Shown here one piece after another: positions 21,818 through 34,540 of a stretch of DNA of 64,000 nucleotides (within the stretch, counting starts at the first letter, position 1; each line of letters begins with the position of its first letter). The DNA is from Pinus tabuliformis (Eukaryota; Streptophyta; Pinopsida; Pinales; Pinaceae): contig CM062810.1 of NCBI GenBank assembly GCA_031772625.1, positions 451,422,014 through 451,486,013 of the forward strand, given 5' to 3'. The notes beneath the pieces were generated by a model, which was not told the DNA's origin, ran no database searches, and worked only from the letters and a program-made list of their open reading frames with translations. The position numbers and the translations under genes were made by a program.

Positions 21818-23646
21818 CTACTTACCTTTATCATCTCTGTTGGTGATACTACTTCTGAGCACTATGTTTACATTCAGGTCTTCTTCGGATGGTTGAGACC
21901 TCATCATTTGAAAATTTTGAATCAAGGGAGGCTGGAGCACCCCTTTTTCATGCAGCCTCACTATCAAGGTAGGGTAGCCTTCTACCTCATCATCAAACTG
22001 AGTATAGTACAAACATGATGTTCTTGTCAGATTCGTACAATCACAGGCATAGTGTCCAGGCCCTCCACAATTGTAGAAAATTAGTTGTTTGCGACCCCTT
22101 CCTGGTCCCACCACCTCGACCTTGTCCACATGCCTGAAATCCAACTTGCACCATTCCTGCATTTGGGTCAAGGGCTCGCATTTTGGTATATACCCTATAG
22201 GCAGGAGTCTAATCCATCATTAGTTCGTAGCTTCTACAAGTGCATTGATCATGGCCTACCGCCCTGCAGAAATTACAAAGAAATTGATGGGACGTCTACG
22301 TATACTTCTGCAATAGATGACAATTATCTGTAGTGTGTTTTCCTCCTATCTGACAAATCACACACCATAATGTAGGAATCGTGCTTGGTATTGCTTGTGC
22401 CTCAGGTCTTAACAGTATTGGCCCTCCTCCTGCCAAGTAATTTGCAAATACTGGACAATGGTCCTTGTCATGTCCCTTGGCTTTGCATTTTATTCACCAT
22501 ACCTCCTCGCATGCCTCTGGTTGAGGTGTCCTATCCTGTTTCAAACTCTACATTTCCAGACATAGGTTTTTTAGTTGCACATGGATTTGTTGGACTCCCA
22601 GACCAGGATCATGTATAGGGGTCCCATGCAATCTCATTGCCATCTCTAAGGCTTTGGCATGGGTGGAAAGATTTTGTTGTGAGAATGTTATCCTTAAATG
22701 TGGTGTTAATGACACTACAAATCATGCATGGTGTTTTCCATATGTTAAAGTCATGTTGGGTTTGCCAATCATACTCTTTAGTCTCTAGTCCAAATCCCAC
22801 GGGGTCTCGCCCAGGAGCATCGTGATCTCCTTAAACCTGATAATTAATTTTGTCTCCGACTTTGGTCTACTAAATTCCCTGTTCAGCACGACCTAGATTT
22901 TTACGATTTCTACATTTGGATGGTCATTAGAATGCTTAATGTACCATGTTAGTGTGCGATCCTGCAATGCGCTTACCAATGTGGCCTTTTTTATATTGTC
23001 GTCCACGACTCCTTTTTCTTCCCATACTCCTCTTACCACGAACTAGAATTGGTCTGGATCTTCATTCCCTACTCCTCTGAATACTGGTAGTTTGATCACA
23101 CTCACCATATTGAACTGTGGTGGTGGCGGAGGTGAGGTGGGTGGAGATGGAGGTGAAGATGGTAAGATGGGTGGCAGTGTAGGTGGAGGTGGTAAGCACA
23201 GAATACAATGCCTTATCAAACTGACCACGCTTCTCGGAGAAACTTTCGTGAGCTCTTCCTCACTTTCCCGTGAGGGTGAAATTAAGGGACTAGTTTCTAA
23301 CTCTTCACTACTTTCGTTTCTGTAGATCTTCCCACTTCGCGTGTAGTCCCAAACATTAATTTATTCACATAACCCACTTTTCACACAATAGCATCTTGAT
23401 CCAAGTATTCAAAGATGTAATATACTTACCTCACGGTCCTTTGAGGAAGCGTCATTCTGCCACACTATATCTAATGGTCATATCTACCGTGAACATAGTG
23501 ATAAATCCTCCTATAATTTGATCGAGCCAATGGTCTACAACTCGTACGATCTTATCTTCTGATGCTTCTAATATGTGGACTAATTTTGGAGTCCACTCGA
23601 TTGGTTTATTGTGCCTGCACCTTTCTTGACTATCTACTAGCTTCAT
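21818..23646 (-). pseudogene. gag: Element B gag
   Basis: Minus-strand Gag remnants run from an N-terminal helical block (23450-23646) through a proline-rich stretch (about 23100-23200). A segment resembling the Gag core entry, Leu-Pro-Val-Phe-Arg-Gly, follows at about 23060. Two zinc-knuckle-like clusters lie near 22450-22500 and at 22037-22078 (Cys-Gly-x-Pro-Gly-His-x4-Cys type). Element E has both clusters in matching order. Gag builds the particle and binds RNA. The copy is well decayed, with several breaks. Confidence 0.65.
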
Positions 23647-23859
23647 GATCCACTCATATAGCTCAGAAGGAAAAGATATAGAGAAAATTTCATGGATTTC
23701 TATGTATAAGTAGTGCTACAGCCATTGTTCCTTAGATACTCACGGATTCTTGTTTTCCTGCGCCACGAACTTGTGAATCTTCTTGTCCATCCACCCTTCA
23801 ATTTCTTTCTTTGTTGGGTTCCAATGACATGACAGAAGACATCCCTTATGCAAATCCTG

Positions 23860-23877
23860 GTCCTAGCAACGAAACCA
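23860..23877 (-). other. Candidate primer-binding site of element B
   Basis: On the minus strand the sequence starts TGGTTTCGTTGCTAGGAC two bases after the LTR end, as a primer site should. I cannot name the tRNA with confidence. Confidence 0.5.
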
Positions 23878-23879
23878 TT

Positions 23880-24770
23880 TGTTGGCTTGTAGGGGCCTGA
23901 CCCAGGTTCAGAGCTGATTTAGCCAAACAAATCTTGGTACTACTGGCCCTTTCGGCAACAGTCTGTGGAGTGTGGACTGAGGTCTCACCCGAAGTAGTAT
24001 GGGAGGGTGATAAAACCAAGTTTCTGCACCCGAGAGATGTTAGATTATTTTCAGTGGTTTGTGGTTTGACCTTGTGCACTCGTCGCTACATGCACCTATT
24101 AGTACTTCATGGCCTGCAATGTTGTCTTTGCGTATCCCTACTCGGGGCTCAATCCATGTTATTACCCAATTCCTTACTATTAACTTGATATTAGTTGATC
24201 ACTTAGCTTATCAGTGAATGTTTATTTATATTTAAGAGTGTTCAACATTCATATAAGTGTGCGTGATAAATAAAACAATATAATTAAACAGGAAATAGCA
24301 CAGGAACAAATACACAAGATTTGGAATCAAAATTCTCTTTATTATTCTTCTTCATTGGTTACAATCTCAAATCCACCCTGCGCACTCAACTGCTAGGGTC
24401 TGTGCACTCAGTTACGGACTCTACTACGCCTCTGAACACTCAGCTATAGAGCCTCTTCGTACTACTATGACCCAAAGCACTTAGAACTTTACTCTATGCT
24501 CACTATCTTCTAGACTCCATCCGTTTCTTCATGTATCTCTAATTATCTTTACAACTTAGAGCCTCACTCTATTTATACAATCCCATGTTCTGCGGACCAT
24601 GGGTATGCCGATAATACATTCAAAACTTAGGGCAGACAACCCTATGACTCTAACATACAATTTGCGCTCCGTTCCAGCAATTCACGGAGTCTTTACAACA
24701 ATAATACTCAAAATTTTGTCTTTGAGCCACAAAACATGTTGTGGGGGGGGGGGGTATTCCATGCCCAATA
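23880..24770 (-). repeat. Element B 5' LTR
   Basis: This 891-bp partner of 568-1429 has a TATAAATA box on the minus strand at 24570-24577. A run of about a dozen G residues at 24742-24754 is longer than in the other copy. Confidence 0.92.
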
Positions 24771-24775
24771 GTAGA
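24771..24775. repeat. Target-site duplication of element B, right copy (GTAGA)
   Basis: Perfect match to 563-567. Confidence 0.92.
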
Positions 24776-26393
24776 CTCCCCTATACTTCAAAACAAGGAG
24801 GAGAATTAGGATACAACAGGGGAGACCAAAAACACCTACCAAGACTCCTATCATCATTGAAGACTCACCAAAAATACAAGAAAAATGAGTCTCCAAGGAA
24901 ATGAAAGGTGGAGAGGACACATCAAAACAGGCTTTCCCAAAGTCACCAATCACCTATTTTAGGAGTCATGTCACCAGGTAAACCTCAGCAAAGGAAAAAA
25001 AAGAACCTTTGACCCCATTTCAGAAAGGGAAAAGCCTCATATAGGAAACACAGACAATCCTACAGGAAACTCTGTCAGCACTACATGAAACATAGAAAAA
25101 GTAGCAGGAATTAAAACAAGGACAAAGGAAAGGCAAGAAAGAAACAACAAAAGTACAAGGGGAGGGAGATGCTCCAAAGACATTAAAAGGAGAATCCCAA
25201 GAGTTACAAGAACCTAGCCAAAATCCCAATCTCAACTCCTATTATAGATTCATTGATGGAGATAGAGTAATACCACATAAATTTTCCATCACTCTCTTCT
25301 TCGAGCTTGAGAAGGAGAGGGAAAGGTCACATCACTGGATGAAAATTTCTAATAAAAAAATGTAGACGATATGACCCATATGGAAGAGAAGATACTAGAG
25401 ATGGGCAGAGAGTTGAGTAGGATAACAGACATGGAAAGAGGTATGAAATCTCAACTGGAGGCTAAAAACACATCGTTGAGGAGGAAGGTACATGAAAAAG
25501 AGAATCGATTGGCCACTGTGGCAAGCCTCTCTATGGAGGCACTCCATTACACAGTGCCATCAAATTCATATGCCCTATATATAAAATATCAATGGCTGCA
25601 ATTTCAGATAAAGACCCTAGAACAAGGAGGGACTATGCCTTTCCAAGACTATAGGCAATTCATTGAGCTTTGTGGCCAAAGCACCTTAGAATATAGGGCC
25701 AATATATCTTAATTCTACTTACAAAATTTGGCCTTAAAGATTTGAATATGTGGGATCCCAATCAAAAGTTGGGGGACATACAACTAATATCCTTGGCATG
25801 ATGGAAGACAGATGAGGAGACCAGGGCTAAGGAAGTAAAGAGGGTGTTGTAATGAGAAGAAAACGATCCCCTTTACATCAGAGCAGAACATACCAATTTC
25901 GTGGCTATCATTAGCACCCACAACATCATCGTTAATGATCCCTAGCTTGCACCAAGTTACCTAGATACACAAGAGAAAGTAGTCACTCATTTTGAGGACA
26001 CCTTGAGATTTATAGGGGATGAAAGCTAGTAAACATGCCAAAGGAGATGTGGCACCCTACCATACAAACTAAGGATCAAGGAGTATCATTCCCCTGAAAG
26101 AATGAGGGATAAAATAGAGAGGACCCCAAAACATAAGAAGGCATTGTAGAGACTCAAAATCAACTTGATTGGCTTGAAACTCAGTCCACCATTTCTCTTG
26201 GGTATGTTAGAGGAAATAAACGAAGAAGAGGAAAGAAAGAAGTGGGAGGAAATAGAGAAGCGTGCAGGATTTTATCCACAAGAGGAGAATACATCAGAAG
26301 AAGCCTGGGATGTCAGAGAGGCCACAAGAGCAATGAAAGACATGGACATAGATTAAGTTGCTCAGAGGATGAGCCACACTTTTAGTAGGAGGG
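24776..26393 (+). pseudogene. Element F: 3' extra coding region (right of insertion B) and polypurine tract
   Basis: Coding resumes from 562. Charged, Lys/Glu-rich sequence (24800-25200) gives way to a helical block (25371-25712). The C-terminal block near 26165-26356 has Gly-Leu-Lys-Leu-Ser-Pro-Pro, Lys-x-Trp-Glu-Glu and Glu-Ala-Trp-Asp-Val-Arg motifs. These match the end of element A's extra gene (about 16745-16930) almost word for word in order. The stretch ends at an AGTAGGAGGG polypurine tract (26384-26393) just before the LTR. Unknown function, broken. Confidence 0.75.
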
Positions 26394-26396
26394 TGA

Positions 26397-27102
26397 TGAT
26401 GAGGCTCATAAATAGGTAAATTATGTGGACCTTAATACCAGTCTCTAGATTATTAAAATTAACTTTTCGCACATTTCTTTACATATTTTATTATATTTTT
26501 CTTAGTGAGAAGGGTAAAGATGAGATATTATGTCATGTGGCCTAATGTGCATTAATTTCATGATTAAGAGCAATTTTGGCTAATTTAAGTGCAGGAACTT
26601 GAATTAGACAAGAAATATGGATTTTAGGAGATTGGATCTCCCTCCTTAACTTCTCAATCACTCGAATATTCCTCCACTAGATCTCATTAGCTCGGAGTTA
26701 CAAGCAACCACACCCACCAAGGTCATTGGTAGCCAAGCCAGTGATAGATGAAGACAAGATGACCTCGAGTTGGTAGCTAATCCTCCCTAAATTTAAGGAA
26801 GTTGTTGGTATATTTAGTTGTATAGATAAGAAGGCCTAGGGCCTCATTAGGATTCAATTTTTTTTGTTGTAGCCAAGAGGCAGTTTCAAGCTAAGACATT
26901 GTGACTGATAAGACTTATGTATTTTTTGATATTTTGATAGGAATGAGAAGCATTCCATTGTTCCATCATTGAGTTGACTCAGATGGATGAAGCTGTTGGG
27001 TTAGGACCCAACTCTAACAGGTTCCTCTTTCTGTATATGTATTCTTAGATTACATTCATAGGTAGCTACTGAAGTGATTCTGGTTTTGTTTAAACTGTAA
27101 GT
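26397..27102 (+). repeat. Element F 3' LTR, left piece
   Basis: It starts TGATGAGGCTC, close to the TGATGAGCCCC of elements A and C, and directly follows a polypurine tract. Similarity to the A LTR continues in patches, including a GTTGGG...CCCAACT stretch at 26996-27015. Element E interrupts it. The LTR continues at 45351. Confidence 0.8.
27098..27102. repeat. Target-site duplication of element E, left copy (TAAGT)
   Basis: TAAGT precedes the left LTR of element E and recurs at 45346-45350. Confidence 0.9.
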
Positions 27103-28116
27103 TGTTGCCTTAGGGGGTCCTAACCCAGGTTCAGAGTTAGTTGCACCAACCAAGAAAACCCTAGACTGCTGGCCCTTTTGGCAACAACCCACGTAGCAGA
27201 AGCTACAGTCTCACCTGAAGCAGTATTGGTGGATGCAAGAACCAAGTTTCTATATCCAGAGACTAGTGTGATGTCTTCCAACACCCTTAGATCCACCTTA
27301 GCGCAGATCAATAGAATTCTATGGCTCATTACTATAACTAAGTTAAAGTTTCCTTCAGACCTTCATGAAGGTCTGCAATCAGTCTTTGCAAACCTTAAAA
27401 AATTGATTCACATACTTTCGCGCCTAAAAAATCAACCCTAGATCGAAGTTCACTTGGATCTACTTAATTTAGTAGAAAACATAAGACAAATAACTTTAAA
27501 CTTTGAAGAAGTGCATAACCATTCATTTCATAGACTATTAAAATAGACTCAATGAATTCACACAGCATTCATTCAATATTTCAGAAAACATATCATTAAT
27601 CGGAAACATATAACATTAACAGATGCAATGGAAATACAACAATTCTTATGAAAACTATCTTTATTGATCTTTAATTCACCGATTATAGACTCTTCTTATC
27701 CTGCGCACACAATTGCAGGGATCCGCACACTCAGCTAAGGACTCTACCCAGGCCTCTTGCATACTCAGCTGCAGGAACCTCCCTTTCTCTACCTAAGAAC
27801 ATGAATCATAGCCCTCTTGCCTTATCTCTTGTTCAAGAAAATAAAAAATCTCAACGTACCTCACTCTCTATCCAAATATATCTCTAAGAGTCGCTAAGAC
27901 TCAACTATTTATAGCTTTCCTAATATAGTAGCATGGCCCCAGGCTCATGGGTGAGTCTTCAAGACCAACCAAAAAAAAGGGGCTAAGACCCCTTTGACTC
28001 CTATCTATCATCACGCTATGTGTCCACATTTCACAAAGACTGTACATCTTTTACAAATTCCTTTACAAAAATGACTAATTTAACTCAATTATACCCTTGG
28101 GGATCCCATCCCAATA
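27103..28116 (-). repeat. Element E 3' LTR
   Basis: It starts TGTTGCC and ends ATCCCAATA on the plus strand. TATAAATA on the minus strand is at plus 27906-27913. It aligns to 44491-45345. Confidence 0.88.
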
Positions 28117-28199
28117 GGCCACCAATAAAAATGTCGTGACTCGCCCTCAAGTCACTCAGCTGATTGTTCCCCTTTATGGTGGAGTTCATTGAATGCCTT

Positions 28200-31100
28200 G
28201 GTCAATGCCCGAAGATTTGCGGTAATTTGTCCTGGTGCTTATTGTACCTTCTGGACCAATTTCTCACTGGTTGTTCACTCTACTACAAGTTGCGTAGTCC
28301 TTTGGGTCTGTTGCATGGCCTTTAGCTTCTCATGAATGTTCTGTGAAAGCTCGTAGGCTTCCCCTATCCAAGGATGAAGTCGGTCTCTTAGCAAGGACTA
28401 CTTTTTATGCAACTCCTAGATCTGTATCAATTTGGCCTTGCCTTCCTGTAAACGTGTGAAGCGCTAAGTTGGTGCCAATATCCATGTCATGGTACTGATC
28501 TCATCATATTGTTGTTTCGCTTCCCTTATCTCTGTGTTCAAGTATTGCAACGTAAGATGTTCCTACAATGTATCCCATAGGCCCATCATCCAAGTGAATA
28601 ACTGGCTGCAATGCTAAACAATGACATCTAGTTGACCCATGGACTCTTTGATAGCTCAGCCTCTTTGTTCCTGAACTTCTAACAGTTTGGTTGGTTGCAA
28701 CTTCAACTGCAGCTCAACTATTTGCATTCAAAAATCAAAAGTCACCTTATCGATTTTCTCATTTGATGTACACACTGCAACAACTAATTTCATCACTTTG
28801 TGTAAGGCCTCCGCATCCTCTGGAATATTCAGCTCATGCATTGAATTGCAGACTTGCTCAATTTTTGTTACCGGGTTCTCGCGTTGTGCCTGCAATTCCT
28901 CATGTTCCTTTAGCACCTAAGTTTTTTCTACAAAACGATGCTCGTTGTTGATTTTAAACTCACTGACAATAATGAGCGCCCATTTTTCTATGATCTTCAA
29001 CTCATCTAAGACCCGCTGATGAAACACATGAAGGATTTGGAGTGGCAGCATAGAAAGGTTCAGTCCCATATCCTTCACTGTATTACGCACAATGTGATCC
29101 TCATCTGATTGCACATGGATTGAACCGTCTGGCAGGCCAATGACTCAGAGATCCAGAGTCCGTTACATCTCTGTTACTATGCCACTTCCATGTGTCAATC
29201 TTACTTGTTCTCACTCACTTTTCTGACACCCACCTGGACCCTGTTCGCTTGGATATGCAGCTCACACGAATCCTTCTAGATGTTGTCTAGTGTCTTCACG
29301 TATTGATGCTCAAATTTTTGCAACACCTCTATTGTTGTGTCCCGTATCTTGTCGCCAATCTCATCAAGATCGCCTTCTCTCAGTACCATGGGATCAATAT
29401 GTGTTTGCTTATCAGACTTGTGATTCTTCCCTTATCCACCCGTATGTTCCTATCCGAGATTCTTCAGGATGAAAGGAATGCTCTGCTCGTCACCATCTCC
29501 TTCTTCTTGATTTGACAGCTCTTGCTCATCAGTATGATGCGAAGTATACTTCTCACTCTCCTCAACATCCTTCCATTCATTGTCTACCTACTTTTTAGCA
29601 ACATGCTTTTCCTCCAAATGTACCTTCTCTACAGCTTCCTTAGCGGCCTCCTTTTTCTTTTGGTCAACCAAGTTGCACGCAACTTTTTGTGCAACGTCCT
29701 TCCACTTCTGCGCAACAAAGATTTCTATGCCTTTTCTAGTTCTCTCCTCCAGTGCTCTAGGTTTGTGCCACTTAGCTAGGAAATACCCTACAATTTCCTT
29801 CACATCCATCTCAGACACTAAATAGGGTAACACATGCCAAGCTCCTTCTGGGTCCTTTCCTGTGTGGATTGAGACATTGTGAAAGTCAGCCTTGAACTCT
29901 ACGTAGGCTGTTAATTTCTTGAATGAGGTTGGGGACAACCATGGCCACTGATTGATTACCATTCAAAGGCCCATCTCCATTAGGACCCAAAAAATAAGCA
30001 TTTCCTTGACGCATGTCACATCCTTCATAGACCAGAGTGAGGCGAACTGTGCTACCTCAGGAAAATAATTCTTTTGTGGAGGAAATTGGTTGTCCTCCAA
30101 CAACCTCCATGCAACTAATACAATGGACAGGAGAAGCCAAGCATGATGAAATGGTTTGATTTATTCTTGGGTTTCTCAACAGTTCCTAAGGAACTCTTAG
30201 CAGAGATACTTGGACCAATTATACTGCACGCCCTTCACGCAATGTGTAGCAAGTGACACTACCAGCGGCGAAACTTCATCTGTGCAACACTTCCTCAGAA
30301 TATTGCCTGCGAGGATCTGGGTAGCAAATTGGACTACCTAGCCTTGATTTGACATGATAGAGTAGCCTTGCACCTTTTTCACAAGACCATACTCCTCCAT
30401 TTTATTAGCGATCTCCTTTTCCTTGTTTTCCCTCCAAACTCCTTAGTAGGGCCTGCTCCTTTGTAGGGAAACTTCATTATCCTGTGAATTAACGTATATG
30501 TGATAGGAATAGGATGCCCCAGTCACATGATCCCATTGTGCACTAGTGCGATGAGCTGTTACACATAAATCATATTGATAGGTGAGTAGTGATAATGCAG
30601 TACTAAAAGCATGTTTAGCAACCCCGACTCCTCAACATCGTGTACATACTTCATGGGTTTTAACTATGTAACTCTCATCTCATCATAGTATATCTTCATC
30701 ATATACTTATGGGTAGCCAGATGCATAAAGTTTTCATGATTTTCTTGTCCCAGAACTCCATTTTCAATAGTGGAATGTGCATGAGCTTAGGTCCTTCAAA
30801 TGTGGCCTACTCCAGTAGCAGGGGAGTGGATACCCCAAATTTTCCTGAATCAAGATCTTTGGTCACCTTATTTTTTCCCTTCCACGGAGGGATGTGCTCA
30901 ACTAGCATAGAAATAGGCTCAATTCCCTTAGCATTGGCTTCTTTGAAACCTTGGTATTCCTCTTCTTCTAAATTCACCACTTTTTATGGTTGCTTATCCC
31001 ATTTCTCCTTTAGTTATGGCTCTGTATGCTTCCTTGGTAACATGCACATTGGCACCAACTTCTTCTATTTCTCTTCGTGGTTGATTACCTTTCTTTCATG

Positions 31101-31340
31101 GCCCACTGATTTTATTTCATGGTGAGTTGCTTTTCTTTTGCCATAGTTTGTTTCGTCTTAGGCGACCTCGGCACCATGGGAACAACAGTCATATAATCCA
31201 TACTAGATACTTTGGGACCTAGTGCATCTGACACAACAACTTTGGAACTGATGGCTCCAGTGAGGTTCGTAGTAGTCATTTTCTCAATGAATAGCTCGCA
31301 GGCTGCTACAAAATAGTTCGTAAATGAGGGGCACATCACA
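28200..31340 (-). pseudogene. Element E extra 3' coding region
   Basis: This lies downstream of integrase on the element's strand. Recognisable open stretches are helical and charged (28728-29114), Lys/Glu/Ala-rich with a likely coiled coil (29588-29800), and Thr/Pro-rich (31112-31339). It parallels the extra regions of elements A, B and F in position and broad composition. Function is unknown. I see no transmembrane segment that I would defend. It has many interruptions, so no single product can be described. Confidence 0.5.
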
Positions 31341-31739
31341 AATTATTCCTAGAACACTCAATTCATACGCATCAAACAACCAAATGCACAAGCAACTCTT
31401 AGAATGAAAAGTGTTCTTTGTTGGACCAACATGCATAATTTATAGGGTGATTTTAATTCAAATTTGATGCTCCCCCCAAATTGTGATAATAAATGCTACT
31501 TTGGAGACAGATCTTCAAATATTTTCACCTTAATTTTGGCCTCCCCACTCCTCTGAACTGCTTTTTGGCCATCAAATCATGAATAGTATCTGCAACGATC
31601 AATTTCCAACTGGGATGCACAACACCCTCCTTCATTGTGTAGCATCCTCATTGTAGCTTCAACTAGTTTAGAGTCTCGCACTCCCTTGCAACTACCTAGA
31701 GCACTAACACTATCCTTCAATCATATAGTCATTGTGGGG

Positions 31740-32834
31740 GATCCCCCGTATACAACTTCATCCTACTCCCATTCACCCTTCCTAGCAATGGATCTCCATT
31801 CAACTTCACGAGCTAAAAAGTGCCATTGTCTCTAATTTTCTTAACAATATATGGTCCTAACCAATGCATTTGGAATTTACTCGTAAAGTTAGTGAACTTA
31901 CTGCCATATAACAACAAAAGATAATTTACCTTGAATGTGCGAAGCTTGATATGGTAATCATGGAATTCTTTTTCACGCTCCTTCTGTACTTGTTGGTGGA
32001 ATCCTACCAAAAATCAGTCTTCCTCTAACTCCATTTGTTGTGTGATTTATCCCTCCAAAGCCTCGCGAAAAACCATATATGTCAAAGCTGCTATGCGCAG
32101 GCTAGGCATAATGTAATCCATGGGCATCACTGCTTTGACCCCATAGACCAATATTAAAGGTGTTTGTCCTGTCAGCTTCTTACAAGTTGTCCTATAAGCC
32201 AATAAAACTACAGGTACATGCACATCCCATTTATTCTATTGTGTATTACATACCTTTGTCAATGCGTTCTCCAAGATTTTGTTAGGAGCTTCAACAGTCC
32301 CATTTGCCGCCAGGTGACATGGTGTAGTCTTCTGATGGTAGGCCTAGAATTCATCAGTCATCATGCTAATTATTTCATTCAAAAAGTGTGTTCACCTATC
32401 ACTCATCAAAATTTTCGAGCATCCAAACCTTGTTAAGACTCATCAAAACTTTCGAGCATCCAAACCTTGTTGTCATTTCCACTGTACAATCCTTAACTAG
32501 TTGTGCTTCTACCCATCGGATCAAATACTTCATCACAATGATAGTGTAGCATGCACCTGCTTTATTTCCAGGTGGCTGAATTGGCCCAATAGAGTCGATC
32601 ACCCATTTCTCAAATTCCTATAAAGACACCTGAGGATGTAGCAGTAGTTCGTCCCTCCATGATGGGCTGCCAGTCCTTTCACATGCAATGCATGCCTTAC
32701 ACTATGCTTTGGAATCCTTATGAAATGTTTTCCACCATAATTCTACGCGCAAAATACTCTGCGTGGTTTATTTCCCCACATAATGGCCTCCCACAACTCC
32801 CCCATGAGCTTTAGTGAGAATACTATCACAGTCA
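31740..32834 (-). pseudogene. Element E integrase
   Basis: On the minus strand, the zinc-binding part (Gly-Gly-His, then Cys-x2-Cys-type residues) lies at about 32650-32834. The catalytic core begins with Ile-Asp-Ser-Ile-Gly-Pro-Ile near 32590 and includes the Arg-Trp-Val-Glu-Ala motif. A Trp-Leu-Gly-Pro-Tyr-Ile-Val segment of the C-terminal module is near 31850-31880. Element G sits immediately upstream, in the linker after RNase H. Confidence 0.75.
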
Positions 32835-32839
32835 AAATC
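32835..32839. repeat. Target-site duplication of element G, left copy (AAATC)
   Basis: AAATC directly before the TGTTAAG start. It recurs at 39438-39442. Confidence 0.92.
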
Positions 32840-33892
32840 TGTTAAGTTATGGTATGTTCTATGCTTATAATAGTTTACTTCTTTTTATTATTATATTCCA
32901 CCAATTAGCAATCACATGTACATAAAGTAAAGTGCAGATAGAACATTAAACGATCAACAGAAAACAAGCCAAGACAAGAGACACAAGATGTGGCGGCTAG
33001 CCAGGGACAAACCCCACAATGTGTGGGGAAACCCTTTGATAAAATCTTCTTTTATCTTCAATAATTCAGCAGAGAGAAATGGTACAATAAATCTGATTCA
33101 TATCAGCAGTAGCAAACCCTAGATCAGTAGCATCAGCATTAGCCGCTTCATTATCAAACTAGGGCAGACCATATCTCACAAACCGACAGTCGAATTGACT
33201 TCATTCCACCACCAAACGTTTTGGCTTCCAGAGGAGGTTCAGATGAACCTACAATGTAGTTCAGATGAGGAGATATTCTAGGCCACGTAAGTCAATCTTT
33301 ACTTCTGCAGTTGCAGCTTCAGTTTCAGCAGTTTCCGACTTCAAACTAGGGCAGTCGATATCTTGCAAACCGTTCGTCAGATTGACTTCATTCCACCACC
33401 AAAAGTTGTGGCTTTCAAAGGAGCTTCAGATGAACCTACAGTGCAGTTCCAAAGAGGAGATATTCTAGGCCACGCAAGTCAATCTTTACTTCTGCAGTTG
33501 CAGCTTCAAATTCAAAAGCTTCCGGCTTCACATGTGTGAGAGAGAGAGACCTATTTCAGCGCGGTAGAGAAGAGACTCATATCTGCGCAGTAGAGAGAGA
33601 GAGATGTGATGAGATGAGTGAGTCGAAATGAGGAAAAGTCCTCTTATATTTATACACAACGTTGGTGGGTGAATAGATGCGACTATTGGGCTTCTGAGCC
33701 TACATGAGTTGTAGGTCGGCTTGATAATAATTCCATAATCAAAATAAATTCATATCTCCATGAATACTTATCGGAATTGGATGATATTCATATCAATCCT
33801 ACACCTCTCGACGAGAGGAATCTAATAAAAATATTATTAGCCATGAATAAGATGACCCACATGAATTTTTTCCCTGGTTGCCAATTTTAACA
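32840..33892 (-). repeat. Element G 3' LTR
   Basis: This 1053-bp repeat has a minus-strand TATAAATATAAG box at plus 33643-33654. It contains an internal tandem duplication of about 186 bp (33156-33341 and 33342-33530). Confidence 0.95.
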
Positions 33893-33905
33893 CTCCCTCT
33901 CAACC
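33893..33905 (-). other. Polypurine tract of element G
   Basis: GGTTGAGAGGGAG on the minus strand abuts the start of the 3' LTR. Confidence 0.8.
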
Positions 33906-34145
33906 ATGGAGAACTTCATCTGCAATTGTCTATCGGTCGTTACTATTCATTCCATCAAATGCACTGCCTTGTACAGCCTGACCCTTGCCTTGATCTGCTC
34001 TATTTTACCTATTATGCTTTGTCTTGTTCTGCCCTACACTGATCTGTACTATTTTGTTATGTTCTGCTCTGCTCTTACATTGTTTTGTTCTACTCTGCTT
34101 TTGTCTGAATTATGAAGAAGAAGAGATGATCTTGGATGTATCATA

Positions 34146-34375
34146 CTGACTCAAATTTAGTCTCAGAGTATGTACCACTGGTCCCAGACCAGTCTCAACC
34201 AACCCAAAGTCAGTGTCATAGTGAGTACAACTCCAATGGTCCCAAACCAATATCATCCTCCACTGACTCAAAGTTAGTCTCAGAGTATGTACCACTGATC
34301 CCAGACCAGTCTCAACCGACCCGAAGTCAGCGTCATAGTATGGTACAACTCCTACCACTAGTCCCATACCAGTAT
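34146..34375. repeat. Tandem duplication in element G 3' region
   Basis: Two units of about 115-120 bp share GACTCAAA(G)TTAGTCTCAGAG and CCAGACCAGTCTCAACC. Confidence 0.75.
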
Positions 34376-34540
34376 CATTGATCCTACATCAATGGAGGTC
34401 ATCCTAGCGTAGGGAGTGCGGTAGTTACAATGATGCATCCATCGGTACTACTATGGTCCCTTACTTCATTTCCCTGCTCATTGATCAGATGAGAGGTACT
34501 TCCCATGAGTCCCAGACTGCATGGGTAGGATGCCACGACA

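Larger units (their letters stand above)
568..24770 (-). mobile_element. Element B: Ty3/gypsy LTR retrotransposon, minus strand, RT/IN not seen, hosts element A
   Basis: The ends are two related LTRs (568-1429 and 23880-24770) flanked by perfect GTAGA duplications. Without element A and its target duplication it is about 9.35 kb. Reading on the minus strand, I recognise a candidate primer-binding site, a Gag with proline-rich and zinc-knuckle segments, a retropepsin-like protease, a second Gag-like block, and a 3' extra region interrupted by element A. I see no reverse transcriptase or integrase core, although the close relative E (27103-45345) has both and is about 2.3 kb longer once its own insertion is removed. 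B is therefore probably a non-autonomous derivative. LTR divergence is high (about 20 differences in the first 165 bp by eye, fewer further in), so it is old. It has many breaks. Confidence 0.9.

Noticed and set aside
23100-23200. Plus-strand Gly-rich frame resembling a glycine-rich protein
   Set aside because: It is the complement of the proline-rich stretch of element B's gag.
24742-24754. Run of about a dozen G residues as a polypurine tract or G-quadruplex
   Set aside because: It lies inside the LTR, and the partner LTR has only about six G there. It looks like homopolymer slippage or a base-calling artefact.
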